Assembly: GCA_044508835.1 (NCBI GenBank)
Contig: JBIQHD010000006.1
Location: 1-64,000 of the forward strand
Direction: 5' to 3'
Length of the DNA stretch: 64,000 nucleotides
Origin: JAKFDI01 sp044508835
GTDB lineage: Bacteria > Pseudomonadota > Gammaproteobacteria > Burkholderiales > Burkholderiaceae_C
Both the position numbers and the translations under genes were made by a program. This document shows positions 9,682 to 19,576 of this stretch, in pieces. The first letter of the stretch is position 1, and every line of letters begins with the position of its first letter. The notes below the pieces were generated by a model that saw only the letters and a program-made list of their open reading frames with translations, searched no databases and was not told where the DNA came from.

Positions 9682-9837
9682 GTCGCCGAGTTATCGAACT
9701 ACTTGCGGGCGACGCAGGCCGTGAATCACGGGCACCTGCCGGGCCGGAAGGCTCAACAAATCCTGCTAAAGCGTTCGCCGCTCCTCCAGGAACCTTCGGG
9801 CCGGCAACGCACCGAGCAACCCGACTGGAGTTTAAGA
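9682..9837 (+). ncRNA. Structured 5' leader of metK, candidate cis-regulatory RNA
   Basis: The leader folds into consecutive stems. In P1, GTCGCC (9682-9687) pairs with GGCGAC (9708-9713), enclosing AGTT/AACT. In P2, GCAGG (9714-9718) pairs with CCTGC (9735-9739), enclosing the perfect stem CCGTG/CACGG. In P3, GGCCGGAAGG pairs with CCTTCGGGCC with one mismatch across a 40-base interior. P1 starts at the predicted transcription start. It does not match a SAM riboswitch class known to me. Regulation by S-adenosylmethionine is a guess from the downstream gene. Confidence 0.45.
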
Positions 9838-11019
9838 GTGGCAAACGACTTCCTTTTCACCTCCGAATCCGTCTCGGAAGGCCACCCCGACAAGGTGTCC
9901 GACCAGATCTCCGACGCGATCCTCGACGCCATCTTCACGCAGGACCCGCGCTCGCGCGTGGCGGCCGAGACGCTGTGCAACACCGGCCTCGTGGTGCTGG
10001 CCGGCGAGATCACGACGAACGCGCACGTCGACTACATCCAGGTCGCGCGCGACACCATCAAGCGCATCGGCTACGACAACACCGAGTACGGCATCGACTA
10101 CAAGGGCTGCGCCGTGCTCGTGGCCTACGACAAGCAGAGCAACGACATCGCCCAGGGCGTCGACCAGGCGAGCGACGACCACCTGAACACCGGCGCCGGC
10201 GACCAGGGCCTGATGTTCGGCTACGCCTGCGACGAGACGCCCGAGCTGATGCCCGCGCCCATCTACTACGCCCACCGGCTGGTAGAACGCCAGGCCCAGC
10301 TGCGCAAGGACGGCCGCCTGCCCTTCCTGCGCCCCGACGCCAAGAGCCAGGTGACGATGCGCTACGTCGACGGCAAGCCGCACAGCATCGACACCGTGGT
10401 GCTGTCCACCCAGCACAGCCCCGACCAGAGCGAGACGGCGAAGACGATGAAGCCGTCCTTCGTCGAGGCGGTGATCGAGGAGATCATCAAGCCGGTGCTG
10501 CCCAAGGAGTGGCTGAAGGACACCAAGTTCCTCATCAACCCGACCGGGCGCTTCGTCGTCGGCGGCCCGCAGGGCGACTGCGGCTTGACCGGGCGCAAGA
10601 TCATCGTCGACACCTACGGCGGCGCCTGCCCGCACGGCGGCGGCGCATTCTCCGGCAAGGACCCGACCAAGGTGGACCGCTCGGCCGCCTATGCCGCGCG
10701 CTACGTGGCGAAGAACATCGTCAAGGCAGGCCTGGCGCGCCAGTGCCAGATCCAGGTGGCCTACGCCATCGGCGTGGCCCGGCCGATGAACGTGACGGTC
10801 TACACCGAAGGCACGGGCGTCATCCCCGACGACAAGATCGCCGCGCTGGTGCAGGAGCACTTCGACCTGCGGCCCAAGGGCATCATCCAGATGCTCGACC
10901 TGCTGCGGCCGATCTACGAGAAGACGGCGGCCTACGGGCACTTCGGGCGGGAGGAGCCGGAGTTCAGCTGGGAGCGGACTGACAAAGCCCAGGCGCTGCG
11001 TGCAGCGGCGGGGCTCTGA
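9838..11019 (+). CDS. metK: S-adenosylmethionine synthetase
   Basis: MetK (393 residues, normal length) forms S-adenosylmethionine from ATP and methionine. GHPDKVSDQISDAI near the N-terminus, the GAGDQGLMFGYA ATP-binding signature and the GGGAFSGKDPTKVDRS signature are intact. The start is GTG at 9838 with GGAG eight bases upstream; in-frame codons before it belong to the structured leader. It is a single-gene unit closed by a strong terminator at 11038. With ahcY and metF downstream in the window it completes most of the activated-methyl cycle. Confidence 0.98.
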   Translation: MANDFLFTSESVSEGHPDKVSDQISDAILDAIFTQDPRSRVAAETLCNTGLVVLAGEITTNAHVDYIQVARDTIKRIGYDNTEYGIDYKGCAVLVAYDKQSNDIAQGVDQASDDHLNTGAGDQGLMFGYACDETPELMPAPIYYAHRLVERQAQLRKDGRLPFLRPDAKSQVTMRYVDGKPHSIDTVVLSTQHSPDQSETAKTMKPSFVEAVIEEIIKPVLPKEWLKDTKFLINPTGRFVVGGPQGDCGLTGRKIIVDTYGGACPHGGGAFSGKDPTKVDRSAAYAARYVAKNIVKAGLARQCQIQVAYAIGVARPMNVTVYTEGTGVIPDDKIAALVQEHFDLRPKGIIQMLDLLRPIYEKTAAYGHFGREEPEFSWERTDKAQALRAAAGL

Positions 11020-11037
11020 GTCCGGGCTTTTCGATCG

Positions 11038-11061
11038 AGGGCGGCACGAGCCGCCCTTTTT
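11038..11061 (+). terminator. Rho-independent terminator of metK
   Basis: AGGGCGGC (11038-11045) pairs with GCCGCCCT (11050-11057) around ACGA, followed by a T-tract. It lies 18 bases after the metK stop and just before the convergent hydrolase gene ends. Confidence 0.9.
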
Positions 11062-11070
11062 CTTGGCCGA

Positions 11071-12033
11071 TCAAACGTCTCGCACGACCTCGGCCTCGGC
11101 CTCGGCCTCGATCGCCAGCGCCCCGCTCGCCGCCAGTTCCCGCGCCAGCACCTCGCCCCATTCGCCGGCCGTCGCCGCCTGCCCCCGCCCCACCCGCTCC
11201 CACACGCCACGCATCAGCGGTGTCGCATCCGCCCATGCCCGCAGCGCCTCGAGCGACTGTTCGCGTTCCTCCATCAGGTGGTACTTGAGCAGCACCTTGG
11301 CGCCGTGCCGCGCGTGCTTCGCCGGGTCGGCCACGAAGGCAGCGAGCCGGGAGCGCGCCCGGGCGAGCGCACCGGCCACGTCGGTGAACGGTGCGCCATG
11401 GCCCGGCACGACGATGCGCACCGGCAGGCGCTCGATCGCGTCGAGCACCGCGGCCACGTCATCGAAGCCGGGCTCGCCCTCGATCTCGGGAAAGACGACG
11501 CCGAAGCCGTGCTCCCACAGCGCGTCGGCCGAGAGCAGCACGCCCTGCGCGGCGTCGAAGAACATCACCGAGGCCGGGTCGTGGCCCGGCGCCTGCAGCA
11601 CCTCCCAGCGGCGGCCGCCGGCGGCGATCGCCTCGCCCGGCCGCACCAGCCCCTGCACCGTGAAGCGCTCGCAGCGCTGGCCGGTGGCGGCGTAGCTGAG
11701 CGCCGCGGCGTCCCACGCCCGCACCGCCTGCGCCTGGCCGGGCGGCACGAACACCGGCACGCCGAACTCGCGCTGCAGCGCAGCGTTGCCGCCGCAGTGG
11801 TCGGAATGCAGGTGGGTGTTGAGCACGCGCGCGAGCGGCCGGCCCTGCAGGGCATGCCGCACCAGCGCCAGCGTCTGCGCCGCGTGGTTCACGTGGCCGG
11901 TGTCGACGAGCACGGCGCCCGCCTCGTCGCCGGCGGCATGGACCAGCACGTTGTTCGACGACAGCCAGCCACGCTCGAGCACCGTGAGGCCGGCCAGGGC
12001 CGGATGGGAGGTCGCGTGGGCGGGAGCCGTCAT
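11071..12033 (-). CDS. MBL-fold metallo-hydrolase
   Basis: This 320-residue cytoplasmic protein has the zinc-binding metallo-beta-lactamase signature HLHSDHCGG (about 85-93), the downstream APGHDPAS and SADALW metal ligands and VVPGHGAPF. The glyoxalase II/RNase Z-like superfamily is clear but the substrate is not. The start ATG is at 12033; the longer frame upstream runs antisense through intergenic DNA and the lipoprotein gene. The C-terminus contains an EAEAEAE stretch encoded by a hexanucleotide tandem repeat (11089-11110). It is last in a leftward run after the lipoprotein gene. Confidence 0.9.
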   Translation of the reverse strand: MTAPAHATSHPALAGLTVLERGWLSSNNVLVHAAGDEAGAVLVDTGHVNHAAQTLALVRHALQGRPLARVLNTHLHSDHCGGNAALQREFGVPVFVPPGQAQAVRAWDAAALSYAATGQRCERFTVQGLVRPGEAIAAGGRRWEVLQAPGHDPASVMFFDAAQGVLLSADALWEHGFGVVFPEIEGEPGFDDVAAVLDAIERLPVRIVVPGHGAPFTDVAGALARARSRLAAFVADPAKHARHGAKVLLKYHLMEEREQSLEALRAWADATPLMRGVWERVGRGQAATAGEWGEVLARELAASGALAIEAEAEAEVVRDV

Positions 12034-12096
12034 GGGGCGGGTGCGCCGAAGCGCTCGTGGCGGGGCCGGCATTCTCGCGCCCACGCGGCGCGCGCC

Positions 12097-12122
12097 GCGC
12101 ATCCGCGGGTGGCCGGATGCGC
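12097..12122. repeat. Perfect 9-base inverted repeat between two leftward genes
   Basis: GCGCATCCG (12097-12105) and CGGATGCGC (12114-12122) flank an 8-base centre. It lies between the lipoprotein stop (12141) and the hydrolase start (12033), so it may form an intercistronic stem-loop. No T-run follows. Confidence 0.5.
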
Positions 12123-12140
12123 GGGCGCGGGACGGCGGCG

Positions 12141-13505
12141 TCAGTTCAGCTTGACCATCTCGCGCGTCGTGCGCACGCCGCCCACCGTGGCGTCCAGCCG
12201 CACCCAGTAGACGTTGGGCGACAGGTAGTAGGTCTCGGTGTTGCCGTCGCCGTAGTCGAAGCGCACCTTGCAGGTGTCGAACTCGCCGGCGTAGGTGGCC
12301 ACCTTCTCGTGGCCGACGAAGGTGAAGCGGTCGTCGGAACGGGTGACGGTGCCGTCGGTGTTGGCGGTCTGGGTGTAGGCGGCCGTCTGGCCCTGGGCCG
12401 TGCCGGTGAGGTCCGGGCGGCCGCTGTACGTCGTGGTCGAGGCGACGCTTCCGTTCGAGGCGTAGATCTCGAAGCCGCGCTCGAGCAGGGCGCCGACCGC
12501 CGGGTCGAAGTAGGCGATCTTGTTCGGCGTCCGGGTCGGGCTGTCGCCGCGCACGCTGCGCTGGCTGACCAGCGTGCTCGCCGCGCCGTTGAAGCTGCTC
12601 GACAGGGTGAAGCGCTTGTCGCTCAAGGCCTCCTGCGCGTTGCTGGCGGTGTACTGCAGGGTCTGGCCGGGCCGCACCGCCGCGCACTGCGCGAGCGTGG
12701 GCGCGGCGCCGGCCGAGGCCGGCAGGTAGGTCACCGGCTGCGAGCTGCCGGCCAGCTCGTTCAGGTAGGTCTGGTCCTTGTCGATCAGCACGAACTCCAT
12801 GTTCGTGCGCGTGAGGTAGCGCTTGACCACGCCCAGCCCGGGCGCGTAGTGCAGGCGCTCGCGCGAGCGCTCGGCCAGCGTGCCGCCGGCGCCCGCGGCG
12901 CTCAGCACGGTGTCCACCGTGCAGGTGTTCAGGCGCCCGCCCGGCAGCGTGACCTCGTGGTTGGCGGTGAAGGTGCGCGTCAGGCTCTCGCTGGTGTCGG
13001 CCTGGGCGGGCACCAGCGACTTGACGGTGTAGGCCACCGTCTCGCTCGCACCGGCAGCCAGCGTGCGCGACTCCACCCAGCCGGCGAACTGCACGCGCGT
13101 GGCCAGGCTGCCGTCGGCGTTGAGCTTCTCGCGCCCGAGCACCGTGCGCGTGCCGGCATCGGACTTGAAGTACCAGATCTCCGACGGCGTGGCGGCGCCG
13201 GCCGTGGCGTAGTCGTGGCGGCTGACGGTCGCGTCGGGAAAGGCCGCCGACGCGGCGGTCTTCCATTCGCGCTTCGCCCACGAACTATCCAGGGCGCCGT
13301 TGAGGTAGGTGTTGGTCACGCCGGCCGGCAGGGCGGTGCAGTCGGCCAGGCTGATCGGCGCGCCGGTGCCGGGCGCGGGCGCAGCGGGAAGGTCGTCCGG
13401 GCCGGAGTCGCCGCCGCCACCGCCGCCGCAGGCCGCGAGCCCGAACACGGTGGCGAAGAGCGCGGCAACTCTGGCGTGCCGCACAGCCGGTATTTTCTGG
13501 ATCAA
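12141..13505 (-). CDS. Hypothetical lipoprotein, 454 residues
   Basis: The N-terminus has a signal peptide ending in the lipobox LAAC, followed by a polyglycine stretch and GDSGPDD, so the mature protein is probably lipid-anchored at the outer membrane. The rest is polar, Thr-, Ser- and Gly-rich, with repeated strand-like stretches (for example GREKLNADGSLATRVQFAG and the C-terminal VYWVRLDATVGGVRTTREMVKLN), suggesting a beta-rich extracellular fold. No ATG exists near the signal; TTG at 13505 with AAGGGAAG about seven bases upstream is the best start. I do not recognise a family. It is downstream of an MFS carrier gene but separated by about 115 bases. Confidence 0.75.
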   Translation of the reverse strand: MIQKIPAVRHARVAALFATVFGLAACGGGGGGDSGPDDLPAAPAPGTGAPISLADCTALPAGVTNTYLNGALDSSWAKREWKTAASAAFPDATVSRHDYATAGAATPSEIWYFKSDAGTRTVLGREKLNADGSLATRVQFAGWVESRTLAAGASETVAYTVKSLVPAQADTSESLTRTFTANHEVTLPGGRLNTCTVDTVLSAAGAGGTLAERSRERLHYAPGLGVVKRYLTRTNMEFVLIDKDQTYLNELAGSSQPVTYLPASAGAAPTLAQCAAVRPGQTLQYTASNAQEALSDKRFTLSSSFNGAASTLVSQRSVRGDSPTRTPNKIAYFDPAVGALLERGFEIYASNGSVASTTTYSGRPDLTGTAQGQTAAYTQTANTDGTVTRSDDRFTFVGHEKVATYAGEFDTCKVRFDYGDGNTETYYLSPNVYWVRLDATVGGVRTTREMVKLN

Positions 13506-13621
13506 GGCAGTCTTCCCTTCAGGTTCGCGGGGCGGAAACTGCTGCCGGTCGGCGACGAACGGTGACCGGCGGCAACCGAGAGGCCGCAGGGCAAGCCGCG
13601 TGCCCGCGCCGCCCGCCGGGA

Positions 13622-14806
13622 TCAGGACAGCGGCTTCTGGCGCGTCGCGGCCAGCGCGCCGGCGGCGAGGAACACCGCCGAGCAGGCCAGCCCGCGGGCG
13701 AGGCCGCCGCTGCCGTCGGCCAGCCAGCCGACCAGCGTGGGGCCGACGATCTGTCCGGCCGCGAAGACGATGGTGAACGCGGCGATGCCCGCCGGCCATG
13801 CCGCCTGCGGCAGGTTGTGCCGCACCAGCGCCGTGGTGGACGCCACCACCGAGAGGAACACGCCGCCGAACAGCAGGCCCGAGGCGACCAGCGCCGCCGG
13901 GTGCACCGAGAGCACCGGCAGCAGCGTCGCCAGGGCGAGCAGCCCGTTGAGAATGGCCAGCGACTCGCCGCCGCGAAAGCGCTGCAGCAGCCCGGCCCAC
14001 AGCCACGACGACGCGACGACGCCCGCGCCGAGCAGCACGTAGAAGCCGACGATGCGCGCCGGCGCCACCTGCTGCTCCTGCAGCAGCGTGACGATGAAGG
14101 TCATGTAGCCGATGTAGCCCAGCCCGAACATGAAGTACGCCGCCAGGCCGAAGCCGAAGGCGCGCCAGCCGAAGCGGCTGTGCGCCGAGCGCGGCACCGG
14201 CGCCGCCGCGAACCGGCGCACCGCCGCCTGCGTGACGAGCGTGGCCGCGAGCGCCACTGCGCCGAGCGCCCACCACGCGCCCTGCCACGCATGCGCCGCG
14301 GCGCGCGCGGCCAGCGGCGGCACCAGCAGCGCCGAGACGATGATGCCCAGCCCCGTGCCGCCGTAGTACAGGCCGAGCACCAGGCCCGCCAGCACCGGCT
14401 TCGCCGCCGCCGTGCCGGCCTGCGACAGCCGCGCGGCCAGCAGCCCGCCGGCGACGAAGGTGGCGGCGCTGCCCACGCCGGTGAGCAGGCGCAGCAGGTA
14501 CAGCGCCGCGTCGCCGAGCGCCCATCCGTGGGCCGCCAGCAGCGCGGCGGTGCCGAAGCCGCCGGCCAGCAGCACGCGGCGCGCGTCGTGGCGCGCCAGC
14601 CAGCCGGGCGCGAGCAGCGCGCCGGCGAGGTAGCCGGCCGCGTTGGCGGTGTTCATGGCGCCGGCGGTGAGGTAGCTCCAGCCGAGGTCGGCGCGCATCG
14701 GCGGCAGCAGCAGCGCGTACGAGAAGCGCGCGAGGCCGAGCGACACCGCCGCGGCGAGCGCGAGGCCGAAGGCCGTCGCCAGCACCGGCAGCGCGGCGCG
14801 GCTCAT
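13622..14806 (-). CDS. MFS transporter, YbfB/YjiJ-like
   Basis: This inner-membrane carrier (394 residues) has about twelve hydrophobic helices. The opening helix with GLARFSYALLLPPMRADLGWSYLTAGAMNTANAAGYLAGALLA is the pattern of the YbfB/YjiJ (MFS_4) branch, a group of uncharacterised carriers. The start ATG overlaps the upstream HAD-gene stop as ATGA, so the two are probably co-translated. The substrate is unknown; pairing with a sugar-phosphate-type HAD phosphatase hints at a phosphorylated or released small metabolite, which is only an inference. Confidence 0.88.
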   Translation of the reverse strand: MSRAALPVLATAFGLALAAAVSLGLARFSYALLLPPMRADLGWSYLTAGAMNTANAAGYLAGALLAPGWLARHDARRVLLAGGFGTAALLAAHGWALGDAALYLLRLLTGVGSAATFVAGGLLAARLSQAGTAAAKPVLAGLVLGLYYGGTGLGIIVSALLVPPLAARAAAHAWQGAWWALGAVALAATLVTQAAVRRFAAAPVPRSAHSRFGWRAFGFGLAAYFMFGLGYIGYMTFIVTLLQEQQVAPARIVGFYVLLGAGVVASSWLWAGLLQRFRGGESLAILNGLLALATLLPVLSVHPAALVASGLLFGGVFLSVVASTTALVRHNLPQAAWPAGIAAFTIVFAAGQIVGPTLVGWLADGSGGLARGLACSAVFLAAGALAATRQKPLS

Positions 14807-15627
14807 CGCGCCGCGCGCGCGGCGACGAGCCGGTGCGCCACCTCGGCGAAGCCGGCGCCGCGCTCGCCCCGCGTGAGGTAGCGCGGCCAGGTGCGCAGGT
14901 CGTCCGCGAACTCGCGGAGGTTGGCCACCCCCACGCTCAGGGCGAAGCGGCCGAACATCAGCTGGTCGTTGGTCGAGTCGCCGACGTAGACCCAGCGGCG
15001 CGCCTCGGCATCGTCGAGCGCGCGCCCGAAGAGGCGGCGCAGCATCCAGTCGGCGCCGGTGAGCTTGGTGTGCTCGCCGAACCAGCCGTTGACGTGGATG
15101 GAGCTCACGGTCGCGTTCATGCCCTCGGCGTTCATCACGGCCACGACGCGCTCGATGCCGTCGTGCGCAAGGCGTGCGAACTCGTGGTGGTCGATGGCGA
15201 TGTCGGTCACCCGCCCGGCGCTGTCGCGCGCCAGCGTGGCGCCGGGCACCTCGCGCAGCACGCGCTGCGCCGCGGCCTGCAGGCGCACGGTGTTGGCGGT
15301 GCGGGTGGCCTCGTCCTGCGCGTACTCGATGCTCAGCCCGCCGCGCTCGGGCATCAGCGCCACGGCGCCGTTCTCGGCCACGATGGCGGCCACCGGCCAG
15401 GCCCGCGCGAAGGGCTCGCTCCAGCCCATGGGCCGCCCGGTGATGGCGATCACCGGGATGCCGGCGCGGCGCAGCGCGTCGAGCGCCTGCACGGCGTCGG
15501 CGGTGATCGCGCCCTCGGTCGTGAGCGTGTCGTCGATGTCGGTGAAGACGCCGCGCACCGCGGCGGCCTCGTCGCGCGGCAGGGCGTCCCAGGGGTGCAC
15601 GCCCGCGGGCGGCCAGGTGGCAGTCAT
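14803..15627 (-). CDS. HAD-IIB family phosphatase
   Basis: This 274-residue HAD-superfamily hydrolase has the nucleophile motif DIDDTLT near residue 30, the second motif ITGRPMGW, a Lys in KLTGADW and the metal-binding GDSTNDQLMF. The cap arrangement matches the Cof/IIB group that dephosphorylates sugar phosphates such as mannosyl-3-phosphoglycerate or sucrose phosphate. The start ATG at 15627 is followed by a proline-rich lead-in. It is divergent from the ahcY operon and overlaps the MFS gene by four bases. Confidence 0.9.
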   Translation of the reverse strand: MTATWPPAGVHPWDALPRDEAAAVRGVFTDIDDTLTTEGAITADAVQALDALRRAGIPVIAITGRPMGWSEPFARAWPVAAIVAENGAVALMPERGGLSIEYAQDEATRTANTVRLQAAAQRVLREVPGATLARDSAGRVTDIAIDHHEFARLAHDGIERVVAVMNAEGMNATVSSIHVNGWFGEHTKLTGADWMLRRLFGRALDDAEARRWVYVGDSTNDQLMFGRFALSVGVANLREFADDLRTWPRYLTRGERGAGFAEVAHRLVAARAAR

Positions 15628-15672
15628 GCACGAAGTCTTGCACAGCGGCCGCGGCGGCGCCTGCGCGCCCGC

Positions 15673-15678
15673 TACAAT
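15673..15678 (+). promoter_or_regulatory. ahcY operon -10 box (TACAAT)
   Basis: TACAAT lies ten bases before the first stem of the SAH riboswitch, placing the transcription start near 15685. A TTGCAC at 15638 is too far upstream (29-base spacing) to be its -35 box. Confidence 0.55.
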
Positions 15679-15687
15679 TGCCGGCTT

Positions 15688-15784
15688 CCGAGGAGCGTTG
15701 CAAGGCACCCCCGTCACGGCGTGGCGCCCCAGGCTCGGAAGCTCTTCCGCAACCACGCTCACCCGCACGGCTCTCGTGGGTGAG
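15688..15784 (+). promoter_or_regulatory. SAH riboswitch with expression-platform hairpin
   Basis: The aptamer matches the S-adenosylhomocysteine riboswitch class. CCGAG (15688-15692) pairs with CTCGG (15734-15738), and GAGCG (15693-15697) can form the pseudoknot with CGCTC inside GCAACCACGCTCAC (15749-15762). Downstream, CTCACCC (15758-15764) also pairs with GGGTGAG (15778-15784). The shared CTCAC bases make the two folds exclusive. The class switches ahcY on when SAH is high. The second fold as off-state is my inference. Confidence 0.9.
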
Positions 15785-15846
15785 TGGACAAGACTCCTTT
15801 CCCTTCTCTCGGTCCGGCGGGCTATCCAGCATTTGGAGAAACCCAC

Positions 15847-17274
<1,428 letters not shown>

Positions 17275-17309
17275 GCGAGCGCCCGCCCCGAACGGGCGGC
17301 TGCCTGTCC

Positions 17310-18086
17310 ATGCGCGCCGACCAGCTCCTCGTCCACCGCGGCCTCGCGCCCACCCGCTCGGCGGCCCAGCGCCTGATCGAGCGCGGCGCCGTGCGCTGGC
17401 TCGGCCCGCGCGGCTGGGCCGTGCCGAGGAAGGCCGGCGAAGACCTGCCCGAGACCAGCGAGGTCGAAATCACCGACGACGCCGAGCTGCGCTTCGTCTC
17501 GCGCGGCGGCCTCAAGCTCGACGGCGCGCTCGCGCGCACCGGCCTGGACGTGCGCGGCCGGCTGTGCCTGGACGTCGGCCAGGGCACCGGCGGCTTCACC
17601 GACGTGCTGCTGCAGCGCGGCGCGGCGCGGGTGGTCGGGCTGGACGTGGGGCGCGGGCAGTTGAACGCACGCCTCGCGGCCGATGCGCGCGTGCAGGCGC
17701 ACGAAGGCCTGAACGCCCGCGACGTGTCGGGCAGCGCCTTCGCGCGCGAGCACCCGCCGCGCAGCTTCGACCTGGTGACGGGCGACGTCTCCTTCATCTC
17801 GATGACGCTGGTGCTGCCCACGCTCGCGCGATGGCTCGCGCCCGATGGCGACCTGCTGATGCTGGTGAAGCCGCAGTTCGAGCTGCAGCCCGCGGACATC
17901 GGCAAGGGCGGGCTGGTGAAGGACGCCGCGAGCTACGCCCGGGTCGAGGCCCGCATCCGCGACGCCTGTGCCGCCCACGCCCTGGCCGTGCGCGACTGGT
18001 TCGCCAGCCCCATCGAGGGCGGCGACGGCAACCGTGAATTCTTCGTCTGGGCACGGCCCAGCGCCTCCGAGGAGGACCCCACATGA
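17310..18086 (+). CDS. TlyA-family S4-domain RNA methyltransferase
   Basis: This 258-residue protein begins with an S4 RNA-binding domain (MRADQLLVHRGLAPTRSAAQRLIERGAV, about 1-60) followed by a Rossmann FtsJ-like SAM-binding domain with LCLDVGQGTGGFTDVLLQRGA and the catalytic-lysine region MLVKPQFEL. TlyA proteins 2'-O-methylate rRNA cytidines; many are annotated as hemolysins. It follows ahcY by 35 bases, which contain GCCCG and CGGGC arms of a weak hairpin, and overlaps metF as ATGA. Its place in the methyl-cycle operon fits a SAM-using enzyme that generates SAH. Confidence 0.92.
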   Translation: MRADQLLVHRGLAPTRSAAQRLIERGAVRWLGPRGWAVPRKAGEDLPETSEVEITDDAELRFVSRGGLKLDGALARTGLDVRGRLCLDVGQGTGGFTDVLLQRGAARVVGLDVGRGQLNARLAADARVQAHEGLNARDVSGSAFAREHPPRSFDLVTGDVSFISMTLVLPTLARWLAPDGDLLMLVKPQFELQPADIGKGGLVKDAASYARVEARIRDACAAHALAVRDWFASPIEGGDGNREFFVWARPSASEEDPT

Positions 18087-18955
18087 CCATTGCGACCCCT
18101 GCGGCGACGACCGGGCTCCCCGTGAGCCTCGAGTTCTTCCCCCCCAAGACACCCGAAGGCGCGGCCAAGCTCGCCGCCGCGCGCCGCGCGCTGTATGCGC
18201 TCAAGCCGCAGTTCTGCTCCGTCACCTACGGCGCCGGCGGCTCCACGCAGGACGGCACGATGCAGGCCGTGCGCGCCATCCTCGCCGAGGGCGTGCAGGC
18301 GGCGCCGCACTTCTCGTGCATCGGCGCCAGCGCCGAATCCATCCGCGAGCGGCTGGCGCAATTCGCGGCCGACGGCATCACCCGCCTCGTCGCGCTGCGC
18401 GGCGACCTGCCCTCGGGCTACGGCGGCGGCGCCGGGCTGGGCGAGTTCCGCTACGCCAGCGACCTCATCGCCTTCATCCGCGCCGAGACCGGCAGCCGCT
18501 TCCACATCGAGGTGGCGGCCTATCCCGAGATGCACCCGCAGGCGCGCAGCCCGGGCGACGACCTGAAGGCCTACTGCGCCAAGGTGCAGGCCGGCGCCAG
18601 CTCCGCGATCACGCAGATGTTCTTCAACGCCGACGCCTACTTCCGCTTCGTCGACGAGGCCGCGAGGCACGGCGCCGACATCCCGGTGGTGGCCGGCATC
18701 ATGCCCATCACCAACTCGAGCGGCATCATCCGCTTCGCCGACAGCTGCGGCGCCGAGATCCCGCGCTGGATGCGGCTGCGGCTGCAGGCCTTCGGCGACG
18801 ACACGGCCTCGATCAAGGCCTTCGGGCTGGACGTGATCACCGCGCTGTGCGAGCGCCTGCGCGCCGGCGGCGCGCCGGGGCTGCACTTCTACACGATGAA
18901 CCAGAGCGCGGCCGTGCTCGAGATCGGTCGGCGGCTGGGACTGCCGGCCGCCTGA
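18083..18955 (+). CDS. metF: 5,10-methylenetetrahydrofolate reductase
   Basis: MetF (290 residues) is a flavoprotein that makes 5-methyl-THF, the methyl donor for homocysteine-to-methionine conversion. SLEFFPPKTPEG with the catalytic Glu, the SVTYGAGGSTQDGT segment and the barrel residues around ITQMFFN are typical. The start ATG overlaps the tlyA stop by four bases. Placed under the SAH riboswitch, the gene would rise with ahcY when SAH accumulates, consuming the homocysteine that AhcY releases. Confidence 0.97.
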   Translation: MTIATPAATTGLPVSLEFFPPKTPEGAAKLAAARRALYALKPQFCSVTYGAGGSTQDGTMQAVRAILAEGVQAAPHFSCIGASAESIRERLAQFAADGITRLVALRGDLPSGYGGGAGLGEFRYASDLIAFIRAETGSRFHIEVAAYPEMHPQARSPGDDLKAYCAKVQAGASSAITQMFFNADAYFRFVDEAARHGADIPVVAGIMPITNSSGIIRFADSCGAEIPRWMRLRLQAFGDDTASIKAFGLDVITALCERLRAGGAPGLHFYTMNQSAAVLEIGRRLGLPAA

Positions 18956-18961
18956 TGCGGC

Positions 18962-19534
18962 TCAGCCGCGGCTCGCGTCCCACATCACGCCGTCCTCGGT
19001 GAGCACGGCGTCGAGCAGCGGCTCGCCGGCCTCGGCCCGCAGCATCGGCAGGAAACCGTTCGCGTAGCTCAAGCCGACGGTGAACGGCCGCGGCGACAGC
19101 GCCGCCACCGTGCGCGCCACGAAGCCGCCGCCGTAGCCCAGGCGCACGCCGCCCGGGCCGTAGCCGACGCAGGGCAGCAGCAGCATCTGCGGCGCGAACA
19201 CCTCGGTGTCCTTGGGCTTGGGGATGTTGAAGGCGTCGAGCTCCGTCGGGCAGCCGGGGAACCAGACGTGGAAGTTCAGCGAGCCGGCTTCGCGGTCGAC
19301 CACCGGCAGACCGATGCGCCGGTCGTCGTGCGCCTCGGACCAGCGGTAGAGCGCCGGCAGCGGGTCGAACTCGCCCTTGATCGGCCAGTAGCCGCCGATG
19401 GCCGTCTCGCGGCGCGAGACCAGCCAGACGCGCAGCACGCTCTGCAGCTGCACCGCGCGCTCCAGCCGGTCGGGCAGCGCCTGCCGGGCGGCGATGAGCT
19501 TGTGGCGCGCGGCGTCGCGGTCGAAGGGCTGCAT
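18962..19534 (-). CDS. 5-formyltetrahydrofolate cyclo-ligase-like protein, divergent paralogue
   Basis: This 190-residue protein has the fold signatures of 5-formyl-THF cyclo-ligase: GYWPIKGEFDPLP and LLLPCVGYGPGGVRLGYGGG. The normally invariant GGGYYDR segment reads GGGFVAR, so the Asp and aromatic residues that help bind ATP/Mg are lost. A canonical paralogue lies at 21376. This copy may have reduced or different activity, or work as a folate-binding protein. It faces metF tail to tail with a six-base gap. The start ATG at 19534 begins MQPFDRDAARHKLIAARQAL. Confidence 0.85.
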   Translation of the reverse strand: MQPFDRDAARHKLIAARQALPDRLERAVQLQSVLRVWLVSRRETAIGGYWPIKGEFDPLPALYRWSEAHDDRRIGLPVVDREAGSLNFHVWFPGCPTELDAFNIPKPKDTEVFAPQMLLLPCVGYGPGGVRLGYGGGFVARTVAALSPRPFTVGLSYANGFLPMLRAEAGEPLLDAVLTEDGVMWDASRG

Positions 19535-19576
19535 GCGCGAAGGCTCGGGTTGATGGCGGGACGGCCATTGTGCAAG

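Noticed and set aside
15638..15643. TTGCAC as the -35 of the ahcY promoter
   Set aside because: The spacing to TACAAT is 29 bases, too long for a sigma-70 promoter.
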